DNA of 64,000 bases from Echinometra lucunter. Its lineage: Eukaryota > Echinodermata > Echinoidea > Camarodonta > Echinometridae. A model generated the notes under the pieces. That model was not told where the DNA came from. It was given only the letters and a program-made list of their open reading frames with translations, and made no database searches. The translations under genes and the position numbers were made by a program. This document shows, in pieces, positions 1-12,603 of the stretch (its first letter is position 1; each line of letters starts with the position of its first letter). The stretch lies in the NCBI GenBank assembly GCA_029962745.1, contig CM057156.1, positions 31,415,853 through 31,479,852 on the forward strand, given 5' to 3'.

Positions 1-121
1 ATGTCAACATAATCAGGGCAGGACAGGTATATGGATTACTCTCCATGACGCTGCATTCAGACTGGGTCTAATTTCTCTCTGTCAACCCGTCTTTTAATAA
101 GTGCCCCCCCCCCCTCCCCTC

Positions 122-153
<32 letters not shown>

Positions 154-2289
154 TTCATATTTCTGCCTTTCCTTTCTCTTCGTGTCTCTCTTCCACTCTG
201 TGGCGCCCTCATTCATCTTTTCTTGTCTGCATCTCTTATCATGCCTATACTGTCCCCCTCTTTCTGAATCTATGTTTTTTTTCTTCTTATTTGTAGACAG
301 TTTTATCGTTCTGATATTTAGTCTTTAATATAATTTTATTAAAGAGAAGAAGGAAAGAAAAACGAGATATATCGAACATAATTACTGACAATGATTGCAC
401 AAAATAGTACAAACAGCAAGAATTTGCAAGAGTCCCTCTGTCTGTTTGTTATTACTATTTACCCTCGGGGTTTGTTTGTTTGTTTGTCTGTTTGTTTGTT
501 TGTGTGTTTGTTTTGTTTTGTTTTGTTTTGTTTTGTTTGTTTTTATGTGTGTATGCTTTAACCATAAATCCCCCGTTTCCCTGGAATTTTTGTCAGGTTT
601 TGTATTGGCTGATTAATCGGTTATATTGATCTTATATTTTGCAATACTAAAGACCAGGTATATGTGATAGAAGTTCTTGAAAAGCAGGTCAACAAAATGA
701 CACTAGATAAATGCAATACTAGTAGAACACGGATAGATCCCCCCCCCCCCCTCACGCTCTCTCTTTCTCTATCTCCCCCCTGTCCTTCCTTCCTTTCCTT
801 CCTTCACTGCTCTTTCCTTCCATTTATACTCTCACTACTCGCATGACATGGTACAGAAAATGTATTTCTTGTCCTATTTTCAAAAGCAATATTACAAATG
901 TCGACGAACTTTGACTAGGACACGGAAATGGCCACTTTCATGGATACAAATAGGGTCCATCCGGTTTTGCGTACTCTTGTTAATAATGAACATAGCTGTT
1001 CCTAAGTACTTCCCCTGGGGGTGTTCTAATTAAGTATTACTATCTCGTTACGGCTCGTTGTAAATATTCCGATTCACTAATCTTCACTTTAATTGGTATT
1101 GCACAAACCATTTCACGAGCAGGACGACAATTATTCTTGTTGTGTCTTCATCAGACCGGAAGTGCGCTGACTGGTGGGATATCCGCGCAAGGGGTCATGG
1201 GTAATCACGTGTTGAGCGAAGGTTACCTATATCTTTGAGGGAGATGAGTGAAGCGAAATCCCTTGGCTATTGTACGGATATCGCTCTGATCTTTGCTCAA
1301 GTTCATACCCCGTCAAACTCCTTTTTCGATCTTGCGTTTACATATTTTTGGAAAACCTGACCCTTTTATCTTCCATCACTGATACCATTTCACTTCTTGT
1401 AATGATGTTCTCATATTACATGTAGGGCCTATTTTTAGATAATCACAGTTTGGAAAGAACTAGAGTGAGATTCGAAAGATAACTCATTGTTGGAAATGCG
1501 GAATCTTTGCCTTAAAACTTAATTTAGTTTGAAATATGAGGCTTTCGAAAAAACAAGTCCAAATTTTATCCATTGGCCAGTGTGATGGCTTGAAAAATAA
1601 ACTACCGAAACAATGAATGGGATCAAAATGATAAAATTTTGTGGATACCCAAAGTAAAAGAACAATTTTCGCCCTGCCACCGAACCCCCCCCCCCCCCCC
1701 CCCCCCCCCCCACCGACCAAGGAAATTACGGCGCTTAAAGTGATTTTTCTAGCTGGATCTATACTGGCTTGATGTTTCACCCCCTCTCCCCTATAAAATC
1801 AAGTTCTATCCGCTGGTACACAAATATGTGGCATCAGTTGTCATTACTACCATATTAAGTCTCTTTTGAAAGTAATGTTTCTAATCCTCTTCGAATCAAT
1901 CAATAGCGTTCTTTTTTCTTTTTTCTTTAATCCCTTTTTCCCATCGACCTCGTCCTAATTTGGTACCAATGACTGTGGAAATTTTTTAAAATAGTAAAAC
2001 GATTATTTCTTGATCAGAAACAACCTTGATTTGACAGTGTCTAGACCTGAAAGTCTTTGTTATACCTGAGCAAGAAAGGTACATGTAAATTTGTATTCAC
2101 CAGGGGCACAGTAGGAAGGTCCTTATTTCCAAACTCAAACGAACTTGACCTCTTGTTCTTCCAAATACTGACACCCCTTTCTGAGAACCTTGCAACCGGT
2201 TTCAAGTTAACGTCCAGAATAACGTTCCTGTAAATAGATGGAGTTAATTTCGTCTATGTGTCGCTCTGAGTATATGATCTAAGGTCCTG
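1..2289. other. No gene seen
   Basis: AT-rich DNA with low-complexity tracts: poly(C) near 108-117, 741-752 and 1686-1711, CT-rich 118-160, and TTTG/TTTTG runs at 470-542. Open frames here are low-complexity and without homologues I recognise. Confidence 0.7.
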
Positions 2290-2390
2290 AGGAGCAGGAG
2301 TTGGTCTAGCGGCAACGTCCGCAGTTAGCTCTTTTGTCTTCACCTACAAACTGACTCTGGTTCGAACCCGAGTCACGTTTTCCGGATTGT
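2290..2390 (+). repeat. tRNA-like sequence (SINE head or tRNA relic)
   Basis: A-box-like TTGGTCTAGCGGCAACG (2301-2317) and B-box GGTTCGAACCC (2359-2369) with normal order. The acceptor stem does not close by eye, so a functional tRNA is unlikely. Confidence 0.5.
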
Positions 2391-3096
2391 GACATTAAAA
2401 TTCGGTCCCAAACGTATATAATAATATCTGATTGATACACATTTGTAAAACCTAATTACACGCACACACACACACACAAACACACCGTACAAAACGACGG
2501 GTCGCTCTATAAAGAGTAATAACAAATAAAAATCAACCATTGTTTATGCTTATGTTTATTTAATTCCAGAAACATAATATCAAAACATCAAACAATTACA
2601 TAAACAGATGTTACACAATTTGTAGTGGAAAAAGGAATAGCAACCGATGCCTGGGGATTTCCCAAAAGAAATGAATTTCTGTATAATATATTTCTTCATT
2701 AACTGTTCTCAAATGGACAGAAATACATAATTAAATACAGGATGAGGAAGCAAATTGTATGTCTTCAAAAGGATTGGGGAGCATGGAGAAGGACATAAGC
2801 TGTGTTCACACGACAGTCCCTAACTTTAATTTTACTCATGTAATCTAAACTATCTTAAGTTTCAGAGAGTGTGGACATTTAAAAAAGGAAAAGGTTTCAA
2901 GACCATGTACTGGTAGTTCCGCAACAAATTTTTAATAAATAGATAAATAGATGAATAGATAAACAAATGATAAATCGGTAAATTAAATAACTGATTTATC
3001 AATTAAATCTACAAATTAATAAACTTATATTAAATGAATGAAAGCGAAATACACCGTTGATCATAAAGTTGGAATATTTTTTGTTTACTTACCTTA
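2391..3096. other. No gene seen
   Basis: A (CA)n tract at 2461-2482 and AT-rich DNA, with AATAGATAAATAG-like short repeats near 2936-2975. Confidence 0.7.
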
Positions 3097-3675
3097 CCAA
3101 GTCAAATAAGCAACATCTGTAGATCCGTAAGGTATCAGCTCCGCAATATTGGGTTCATTAGGTTCATTAGGAAATATTTGTCAAAATCTGCCACTGAAAA
3201 ATTAGTTCATGCACTGATTTCTTCACGACTTGATTTCGGGAATGCCTTGCTTTACAACTTACCCAACACCCAGTTGTCTAAACTCCAAAAGCTCCAAAAC
3301 GCTGCTGCACGCATGGTTACCCTATCTAAAAAACATGTTCATATCACACCCATCCTGAAATCTCTACATTGGTTGAAGGTCAACGATCGCATCATCTTCA
3401 AAATCCTTCTCCTTGTATTCCATGCAATTAACGGTTCTGCTCCACAATACAACATCAATCTGATTAACAAATACACTCCTGTCAGGTCCCTACGTTCATC
3501 CAACTCTGGTTCCCTAGTTGTTCCCAAATCCGTTAAGACATGGGGGGTACGGGCTTTTGCTCACGCTGGCCCTGTTCTCTGGAATGATCTTCCCCTGGTT
3601 GTCCGTGAATGCACTTCAATTGACACATTTAAACGTTACCTTAAGACACGTCTATTCAATGCTTCCTACTCTTAG
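3097..3675 (+). pseudogene. LINE reverse transcriptase, C-terminal fragment
   Basis: Reads LRNIGFIRFIRKYLSKSATE, then SSRLDFGNALLYNLPNTQL, LKSLHWLKVNDRIIFKIL and LWNDLPLVVRECTSIDTFKR. This is the thumb/connection tail of L2-like RTs. RT catalytic motifs are missing because of truncation, so it is not functional. Confidence 0.85.
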
Positions 3676-3803
3676 TTGTTCCTTAATTTATCATTGTATT
3701 TGTGCTCTTCTCTCTCTTTCGTTCTTTCACTGCGCCTTGGGCACTCTGCAGAGTGGATTTGGCGCATTACAAATCCCATCTATTATTATTATTATTATTA
3801 CCT
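3097..3803 (+). mobile_element. L2/CR1-type LINE 3' fragment
   Basis: 5'-truncated copy: the RT C-terminal frame is open from about 3097 to the TAG at 3673-3675, followed by a 3' end with GGATTTGGCGCATTACAAAT and an (ATT)n tail at 3780-3802. Confidence 0.85.
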
Positions 3804-3892
3804 CATAATGTTCCACTCACCAATTGATCGTGACAATATAATTTATTCAGAATTAATGAAGCTTAGATCTTTCCAGGAGGATTATATGCTTC

Positions 3893-4030
3893 AATGCATG
3901 GCCGTACAGAGGGATTTTTCAGTCGAGGTGGGGGCAAATGCAATGCAGTAAATTCTATTACATTTTCTTTTTTTCATGAAATTTCTGAGGCCTGCCCCCA
4001 CTCCACCCCGGCTGCGTACGGACATGATTC
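3893..4030. mobile_element. Possible 135-bp MITE
   Basis: Inverted ends CATGGCCGTACAGAG and, from the right, CATGTCCGTACGCAGC, with GAGGTGGGGGCA and TGCCCCCACTCC further in. Flanks CTTCAATG/ATTCAGTG match at six of eight. Confidence 0.4.
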
Positions 4031-6081
4031 AGTGCTGAAGCGAATGCAATCGTTACCATGCAGGATCACTGGTTCAAAACTATATCGATGACCGACAAAA
4101 TAGTGCCTTTTTGTAAAGAATTATTCGTCATTACCATCGGAGAGGACTTAAAGCCGTAGGTCCCGTGATTCCTTACTTATACAAGCATACATATGCTTTA
4201 GGCATGTTAGGGGTCACGCAAAACAAAGACTCGCCCATGACATTTCAAAATAATCTGGGAATGTATTTATCTCTTAGGAAGAAATCGTTGTCAAAATCAT
4301 TTCATTAATGGATGTAAACAATTTTATTCAAACTTTATGGGCAACAGTGTATAAACGAAATAAGTGTATAAATAATAGATCACTCAATTAATGATTTAAA
4401 TGAAATGACTTGTGATCAATCCAGGTCCCTTGCAACTCTCCTGCAAGATTGCTTTGTAATTATTTGCAGCAAGTGTTTACATGACTATACAGTACTAGCC
4501 GGCTAACGAAGCCAAATTTGCTGCGAAGTGTCAATGAGCATGGCACCTTGCTCTCCGGGCCACATACTGTCTCCTTTCGACCCCGGCAAAGCGCCAGCTG
4601 GATTAACGAGTATACGAAGGCAGGATAACAAGTTACAATTCCTGCCAATTTCCGAGGGAGCATATTCGTAATTATGAGTTGGATATGTCTCCAACGATCG
4701 TTCAGCTGATCAGCGCTGGCGAAATTTGAGGAAGAGGCAAGGGGGTAATTTTAACCCTCTTGGCATTTTGGTTTACAATGCAAAATTAAGCAGTCCCCTA
4801 GCCCATTACGTCAAACAGGTCCCTCAAAAGTATATTTTTTTTTTTTTGCTGAAACGTAATAATCTTGGTACAACTGACTGACCAACCCATCCTCCAATAG
4901 GGACTAGCTCTACCTCTTTTCATCGGCTTCTATATACTTCCATGACTTTCAAACGTTGAATATGTGCTAATATTCATGCCTGTGAGTCATGGTGATTAGT
5001 CTATACATGCTATACAAGGGGCTATCACGCAGCGGCCGATTTATAAGGAGCACTTATGTCCCGTGCCCCTCCTCCCTTTCAAGCGAAAGTGTACATTGTG
5101 CCGTCCTTTTTTAACCCATTCGTGACAGGAATTATTTAAAGCATAATTTGATCAGCTTTTATTCTTCAAATTGGAACACCAACATTTTTATTTTATTGCT
5201 ACATTTTTCTTATAAAACGTCATGTATTTGAAATGAACATAAATTGACTGAAATTATGATTAGAAGTCAAAAAGTTGCCAATTTGCAGGGGAAAACGGTG
5301 ATTCTAAACTTTCTATCACATTGCCAATTTAAGGATTTTAATGCTTATTTTCCTTTAAAAAAATTTCAGCATCAAACAGTGAATTCTAACGCAACCAAAA
5401 TGGGCACAGTTTGTGTAGAATTTTTTGCTCTTTCTGCTCATGTATTTGGTATGATTTTTAGGGCTCTGCATCAAAAGTTATTAGACCAAACCACAAAATG
5501 TGGACCATCTGTCACAAATGGGTTAACCTTCACAACAAAATACTTATAAATTATGTTTAAAAAGTGAATAGAATGCGTTAGTGGTGGATTTGTGTGATTA
5601 TAATGTCTACGACTAAACTCCCCCATTCACAGTATTTTTTAAAGGGGGGGGGGTTCTGAACAGAAATTACTTTTGAGCCGGTGAAATACTGCATTATGCC
5701 AATGCGATAGGCCTAATGAAGGGACCAATTGATTCCAGTAGCCAATGGGTTAAAGCACTGAAATTTTTAATCAAAGAAAAAAAGACAATAATAGCTTTCA
5801 AGACATGCACTGTATTCATGTTCTAAAGATGAATATAAAGTGATTTGAATTTTATCACCGCTTTTATGAAAAAAATAGTTATAAATAGAATCCAATTAAA
5901 GATCTACAACAATCATTGTAAAGACCATGAAATACATAAACATAGAAAATGAACATAATTATGAAGGGCCTTGATTCATTAAAGGGTTATGTAAAACTTA
6001 TAGACAGGTGGTCCAGAAACACAAAACTAAAAAAAAAATAACAATAAATCATATGTTAAGGAAATGGGATGAGTTTGAAGT
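4031..6081. other. No gene seen
   Basis: AT-rich unique-looking DNA with poly(T) at about 4833 and poly(G) at about 5645. An open frame of 101 codons at 5244-5549 has no features I recognise. Confidence 0.6.
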
Positions 6082-6554
6082 TTGAGTTCTTCTTTAGCAA
6101 ATCTAGAGTACAGTTCATTTTTAAAAATGTATAAACCTCCCAAATTCCGTACTGTTAAAGTCCCGGATATTGCGTCAGAAATGGAAAATCGGTCACAAAG
6201 GTACAATAGAAAACTTTACATGTTGAGGAAACTCATGAAATTCAACTTACCGTACCCTTTAAAGACTTAGTATTAATATATACAGGTTATATGCGACTAA
6301 TCTTGGAATATTGTGCTCCAGTGTTTCATAGTAGTCTTACACTTGAACGAACAAACAAACAGTTTAGAAAAAAATACAATGCCGAGTCTGCAAGATTATT
6401 TTTTGGACACAATTTCATCTCATATTCCAATGCGTGCGAAGTTCGTAATTTACCTACTCTTGAGGACAGAAGACTAGCACTTTGCGGGAAATTCGCTAAT
6501 TCTTTAACAAAAAAATTCTATTTGTCAAACCTGGTTCAGAAAAAAAGAGATTGA
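6082..6554 (+). pseudogene. Degraded LINE reverse transcriptase tail
   Basis: First part NRKLYMLRKLMKFNLPYPL in one frame, then MRLILEYCAPVFHSSLT and RNLPTLEDRRLALCGKFAN in another, so at least one frameshift. The RT tail of jockey/CR1-like LINEs has these blocks. It belongs to a different family from the fragment at 3097. Confidence 0.75.
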
Positions 6555-7014
6555 GATATCTCTACGACAGACTAATACATACCATCAATTTAAATTCAAA
6601 ACAGAAGGGTTCAAAAATAACCCGCTTCCATTTTTAGTTAATATGCTAAACAAAAATTGAAGATTTTCCTGACGCTTTCACTTCACAAATGCTAGTTTCC
6701 GCCTCAGTCTTGGTCTTCTTCCTTTGTATTCACATAATCCTTTTACCTTTTGTGCTTACGAAGGAAAATGAATATTTTAAATAGTTTCTGTTTGTACTAA
6801 GTATACATAATTATTTTGTCATTTATCCAACTTTTATGTGCCTTGCCACTATCTATATTTTGAATATATTAAACATATATATTTTTAAATGTTATAAATA
6901 TGCCAAACATGTAAACATGAATTATCCAGTTTTAGCTGCTTTTCATGTGAAATGACTATGTAATGTATCAAACATGTTTATTCCAAATAAAACCATTTTT
7001 GATTGATTGATTGA
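6082..7014 (+). mobile_element. Another non-LTR retrotransposon 3' fragment, (TTGA)n tail
   Basis: Degraded RT (frameshift near 6250-6290) followed by a 3' region ending AATAAAACCATTTTTGATTG and a TGATTGATTGATTGA tail at about 6996-7013. Confidence 0.7.
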
Positions 7015-7555
7015 CCTCGCCGTCGAAAGCTGCTGTAGCTGGACTACTGAACTTTCGGAGAGAAATATTTTTTAGATAAAAAGTTTGAATGTTAAACATT
7101 GGATCACCATGATCACTAGTAAATAAATCAATTTCTATTTTAGAGTATGCTGAATTTTAAATACTGGTGGCTTGAAAAGCTAATTGATTTGAACAAAGAA
7201 TGTATAACATGGGCCTACAATGTGCTGAATCATAACGGCATCACTCATATTTCCGGGTCCCACATGTGCTAAGAACCTTGGCATCCCGAGAGGGGCCTGT
7301 CAGATTACCATTCCTAACTTCTACCGTTTGTGTAATTTTTGTTTTAAATTTCAATAGTCATTTAACTGTTATGTAACAATCTATTTATCGTGAATGGGGT
7401 GGGAAAGGATGCAAACACCTCTGTGACATTTCTGACGAGTCACGTATTAATGCATATTTCTTTCCCGAACCACTTACTAATTCGTTCACCTGTTATGCAT
7501 AATGGCATCTCAGACTTGATAGATGGAAATAAGTTGGCACATTAAGCTGTTGTTG

Positions 7556-7617
7556 TGTCTGGATCACTTGAAAAATCATAGGGGCAATCGCCCCCTGCCC
7601 CCCCCCCCTGTAGCGCC
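7556..7617 (-). mobile_element. Fragment of the same small MITE family
   Basis: The minus strand reads GGCGCTACAGGGGGG, then CAGGGGGCGATTGCCCC and ATGATTTTTCAAGTGATCC, matching the left third of the copies at 8937 and 63487. The other end is missing. Confidence 0.6.
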
Positions 7618-8017
7618 TTGTATTCACTTCCCTTTTGTGCATTGTGTATCCCCCCACCCGCGTAGACGGGTGAGGAGCGATAGGGGCGGTCGCGCACCCC
7701 CCCCCCCCCCCCCCGCATGCAAAAAAAAAAAAGAAAGAAAGAAAGAAAAGAAGAAACAAAGGTGAGAGTAGGAAGACAAGGAGCAGAAAAAACGACGACA
7801 AACTGACAAAGGAACGTCAAAGTTTCCGCGCTTCGGGAAGGGGCAAACTCCCTATCCCTGCACCCTTCTCCCTAAACACCCTCCCCCTATAGGAGCACGC
7901 TTTGTGCCCTCACTATTGTAATTCGCAAGCTTTGCGTGCTCACCACCGCCCCCCCCCCCCCCCCGAAATGAAATCCTGGCCTCGTCGATGCGGCCTCGCC
8001 CTTTTTAAACCTGGAGT

Positions 8018-8021
<4 letters not shown>

Positions 8022-8100
<79 letters not shown>
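8022..8100. repeat. (CT)n microsatellite
   Basis: About 40 dinucleotides with one TCC interruption near 8066-8070. A shorter (CT)n lies at 121-152. Confidence 0.95.
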
Positions 8101-8104
<4 letters not shown>

Positions 8105-8936
8105 TGTATATATAGTTTTTCTTACATTTTGGTGGGGGGGTATTTTTTTTTTGTGGCGCTTTGGTTTTTTGGGGGGGAGGGGGTTGTCAGAAAATTTTGT
8201 GAGATTTGTGCCCCCCCCCCCTTATAAAATCCTGGATGCGCCTCTACTGTAGACCCAGCGCCATGTTTCGAAAATGGCAGAATACTGTTTTCGGTCGTGT
8301 TTGGTATTCTAATCTCAGCCAGTGCTGTAGTGCTACAGTCATCTCATTCGCCTGATTCATTACCAAGACGATTTAATCCGTTGTCCAAGATTTTTAGGAC
8401 ATTATAAAAGGCCCGTCCAGTACATATTACGACTGAGGTACATATTTTCTGCCCTATTTTCATGTGATAGTCTGTCCTTTAACGTGCCAGTCAGAAAATA
8501 TATATATGTAAACATGTAAATGTGTTAGATATGTAGTTTTAAATAAGAATGCGGGCTAGTCGGTGGGATGGTCGCCTTTTGGCTTTTACATTAATTGCTG
8601 CCTCATCTTCTGGGCTAGAAAATTTTCATACCGGTCTATAAATATCACTTATTCATTTATCCATTTCAATTACTCGTTCATTCACTCATTCAAACATATA
8701 TTTATTCATTCATTAAATCCGTAGTTCAAATGCTTTTTTCTCAATTTTAATGATGGAAAGAAAACTTGGTTTGTTTGGCTGCTGATATTTTTAGCATGAT
8801 CATAGTATGTGTAGAAACATGTAAAATAATAATTTTGGTAAAAGGTGTGTTTTCAAATGGAAAGGAAACAGTTATTTGGAAATTTATTGGTACATTTCCT
8901 AAAGGAATTTTTATTTTTATACAGAACATGTATTTT

Positions 8937-9048
8937 CAGGGCTGGAGCTCCATCCGGGGCAGGAAGGCACCCCCTCCTTGATTTTTCAAGTGATCAAAGA
9001 AGACCATGAAGACGAAAAAGAAGAAAAAAGAAAAAAGAAGAAGAAGAA

Positions 9049-9084
<36 letters not shown>

Positions 9085-9212
9085 GGAAGAGAGGGTAGGG
9101 TCATCAACCATAATAGTCCTGGTTTTTTGTTTTTGTTTTTTTTTCATTTAAAACGGAGATAAACTCACCTGTGAGTCATCTCCCTCCCCCCTTATACCCT
9201 AGCGCGCCCCTG
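8937..9212. mobile_element. Small hAT-like MITE, perfect 8-bp duplication
   Basis: TGTATTTT flanks it (8929-8936, 9213-9220). Ends CAGGGCTGGAGC and, inverted, CAGGGGCGCGCTAGGG. Internally GATTTTTCAAGTGATC, a GAAGAA/GAAA microsatellite (9014-9084) and AAACTCACCTGTGAGTCAT. Related to the element at 63487-63742. Confidence 0.85.
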
Positions 9213-9440
9213 TGTATTTTTCAAACTGATCTTCAAATTGCTACATGATGTAACAGCTCCTGAGGTTAATCTGGTGCTTCGAAATTCACTCCATTCGCAA
9301 GATATAGGCCTAATGGTTAGAGTTACGGCTAGCTTGCAATTGGATTTAGGTTAGGTTTAGTGTTAGGGTTAACCTACACAATGTATGATCTACTGAATTC
9401 TCAGTTAAATTTCTCGTAAGGAAGAGTTTAAAAATGGTGT

Positions 9441-9510
9441 TTGGTCTTTGGCTGAAGTAGAGGTCTCTCAGTCGGAAAGTGCCGGGTTCGAATCCAAGTA
9501 TACATGCTCT
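9441..9510 (+). repeat. tRNA-like relic with perfect B box
   Basis: TTGGCTGAAGTAGAGG (9448-9463) resembles an A box and GGTTCGAATCC (9485-9495) is a perfect B box. Spacing is short and no acceptor stem is evident, so it is probably a SINE fragment. Confidence 0.45.
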
Positions 9511-10810
9511 TATGGACAATTCCACAGGTTGGTTCAAAATATTGTAACGTGAGTAAGCAACTTCTGAAGTTTTGATGCTGCATTTATACTCTAATATAAA
9601 CATGTATATATGCAGTGTTGTCAATAAAACTTATTTACCTTTAAACACCTGTCCTGCCTGTAGTCAGAGAACAGGAGATTAAGAGGTTACTCAATATCTC
9701 TTCAAATGTAACATGAGTAACCATGGAATTACCCCAATGTATGATGGGACATTAATCATTACCTGATGCCTCATTTTGGACTTAAAGCCGTATACATGGC
9801 ACTTTTAGCATGTTTAGATGACATTTTATGGTAGAATTATTTTTTAAACAAATGGTATCACATCAAAAAGTATATATGATTATTTTTTGGCTATTACGAT
9901 TTCAGCCCTTAATCATAAAAAGACTGAATTGGACTTGTTAGTTCTCCTTGTTTTGTTATCACACTATTTGATTTCTCTACTCCAGCTAATAAAGACGCCA
10001 ATAATCAGGTGATAGTTGCATGAACAAGCAGATATACACTAGGAGCTTTTCCCCTCTCCCTCTTAAAGACTCGTTGTGTATTGGTCACGCCACTACGAAG
10101 GAAACTGGCTGGAAGCAACAGGGAAGGGAAGGATTTGTTGTAATTGAGAATTTAAGGACACTTTGTGGTTTTGGAATGACCAGAATGGAACGAAACTGAT
10201 CAATACAACGCATACAGAAAAATGTAACACTAAACAATGTGACATATGGAAGTTTGGTCACACTTTTTCTGCCATTTCTTTTTACATTTCAAGTATGTGA
10301 GAACATTCGAAGAGCAGTCCTCGTCTGCGGGCATTCTTTCACTATGATTTGTTTCGAAACTCACACGAAAGGAACGATAAAGCCTACAAAATATAAGTTC
10401 CTCATCTGTACCACAACGTCCCAGCCTCCTCTTTAAAGCGATTGAGAATGGGGTATACCATAAAGTTGACGGGAAATTGCAATCAAGAAGAAGCTATTAA
10501 TTCTATTAATGGCGAGCCCTTGGATCTCCCGTCTAAATCATCATAATCCAAGCAAGGCGTGACAATGAATATGAGATGTCTTCACCTTTCTCTATCACCA
10601 CCTCAAGTCTCCGTCCGCTAACCCTCAGAACAGGGGTCTCTCTAATTAATTTGTCACATAGGCCACAAATAGTCTTGAAATTCCGTTGCCGGAAAACGGT
10701 CCAATGCATGACGTACACATCATTAACTTGTACATACATCAGCATGATCAATCCGACATCAATCTCTACAGGGGCATGCTTCCGAACCCAGGTGCTTGTC
10801 CCAGCCAGCA

Positions 10811-10856
10811 TTCCCCCCCCCCCCTCCCCAAAAAAAAAAAAAAAAAAAAAAAAAAA
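10811..10856. repeat. Composite poly(C)-poly(A) tract
   Basis: C-rich run joined directly to about 28 A. The same C-then-A arrangement recurs at 11018-11046, 7700-7732 and 25621-25640. Confidence 0.9.
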
Positions 10857-12334
10857 CGTCGCGAGTCACATCTTTTTCTAGAGACCGTCGGCCTCGCCCC
10901 TTGCCTATCATGTTTTGTCAGGAACTTGTATTTTGCCCCCTGTCGATTTGGTTGTTCATATTTTTTTCTTATAAACCTCGGAAAATGAGATTATGAATGT
11001 TCCTAAAAAATGCCAACCCCCCCCCCCCCCCAAAAAAAAAAAAAAATTATCGCAGCCCAATTGTATAGTGTGTGCTGGTCTTTCTGTGATGGGACAAAAT
11101 ATTGATCGCGGTGAGCTTTCACGATGGGTGTGGCCGTGTAGGAGGTTTTAGGTTTGCGGTAAAGCGATCACTCTTCCTCTGCACCTGTTATCATTTTTAC
11201 TTAACTAGAGCGACACTCGCTGCACCCTCGCGGTTTCTAGCAACTCATTCAAGGATGCAAAATGATAGGATTTATTTTAATGAATTAAAATTCATAACGA
11301 TTGAATTATTAATTTATAACAATGACAGGTTTTATTGATTTGTATCAATTATGACGGGAATTATTGAATGATAACATATTCACTGGGCGACTCCACATAG
11401 AAACTAGGACAAAGGAACAAAATAATTCCCCTTTGCCTTTGTCATGTTTATGAAATTTGCTGTTATTTCTCCAAGTCAGTATCGGTTCGATTTCATCTTG
11501 TTTTGCGTGGTATAGGTGAATTTTGTACTTCTATTTCATTCAAAAACAAATTCTAAATCGCGGCTGCTGTCCCTTTGTGCATATCCAGAACCAGCAACTA
11601 AAAAAAAAAAAAAAACAGATCGCCATTTCACCCCCATCTTGAATGTAATAATCCCACATCCTTTCACACTAGACACTTCCCCAAAAGGGAAAAGAGACGA
11701 AAAATTATGTCAAAATCTGTGATGTTCCTAATTACTTTCAATAAATCCTGGGGCGGGTGGGGAGGTTAGATGTGAGAATAAAATCCACATTAAGTTAGCA
11801 ATGTACTTTCATCCCAGCATTTTAAAAAATCATTTATTTAACGTTAGCCAACTTACAAGAATTTTGACTGAAGACAAAGATATACGGGGCGTACATAAAA
11901 AGAAATAAACCTTTCCCTATCGAATTGCAAAATACACACACGCGCACACACAAAACAACGATAACAGAACCTCCCCCCCCCCCCCCTCCCGCCTCCCCCC
12001 AAAAAATGATATAATCATTTTGACCACGAACAGTGACCGAATCTCATATCCACTGCAATTAAGTATAAAGATTTGCTCTCGCTTGCTTCGCTCGCTCGCA
12101 CAATTCAGAAGCCCCAAATTTAATATTCGGGCAAGAGAAGTCAGCCCGGTAGGATTACTGCGTTTGCTGGGCTAGCGCCATGAGCGTCGTTGGCGGTATT
12201 ATTTCCTCGCGTTAAAAGAGCACAAGACTCGGATTTTCTTTATTTTCTCCCATCTCCCCTTTCACCCCGATTGCCGCCTGGGGCATGTGACCCTCTCCGC
12301 CGCGTCACTTTAGATACGTCACAGTAGGTGCAAT

Positions 12335-12603
12335 CACTATGAACATGACGGACAAAGAAAGCGGACAAAATAAACAACCCCTCATTCTACCCTTCACAAT
12401 GGTTCTGGTAGTCAAAAGAACATCCCTTCACTGCTATTGTGTAAAATACAATGTATGTGGAACAGGTGCATATTCACCTGGAACTACATGATTAAACATA
12501 ATAGCTGTGAAGGGATGTTCTTTTGACTACCAGAACCATTGTGAAGGGTAGAATGAGAGGTTGTTTATTTTGTCCGCTTTCTTTGTCTGCCATGTTCATA
12601 GTG
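12335..12603. repeat. 269-bp inverted repeat, 104-bp arms
   Basis: Left arm 12335-12438, right arm 12500-12603, about 96% complementary, for example CCATTGTGAAGGGTAGAATG against its complement. Loop 61 bp. AAT occurs on both sides but a 3-bp match is weak evidence for a target duplication. Confidence 0.85.

Larger units (their letters stand above)
9221..12334. other. No gene seen
   Basis: Apart from the tRNA-like relic and homopolymer tracts I see nothing. The short open frames around 10576-10996 run through poly(C)/poly(A) and are artefacts. Confidence 0.6.

Noticed and set aside
7493..7820. Several overlapping glycine/lysine-rich frames
   Set aside because: Low-complexity translation of poly(C)/poly(A)/GAAA tracts on both strands.
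9300..9380. GTTAGGGTTA-like sequence considered as a telomeric repeat
   Set aside because: Only one or two near matches, not tandem; the same holds near 18045-18100.
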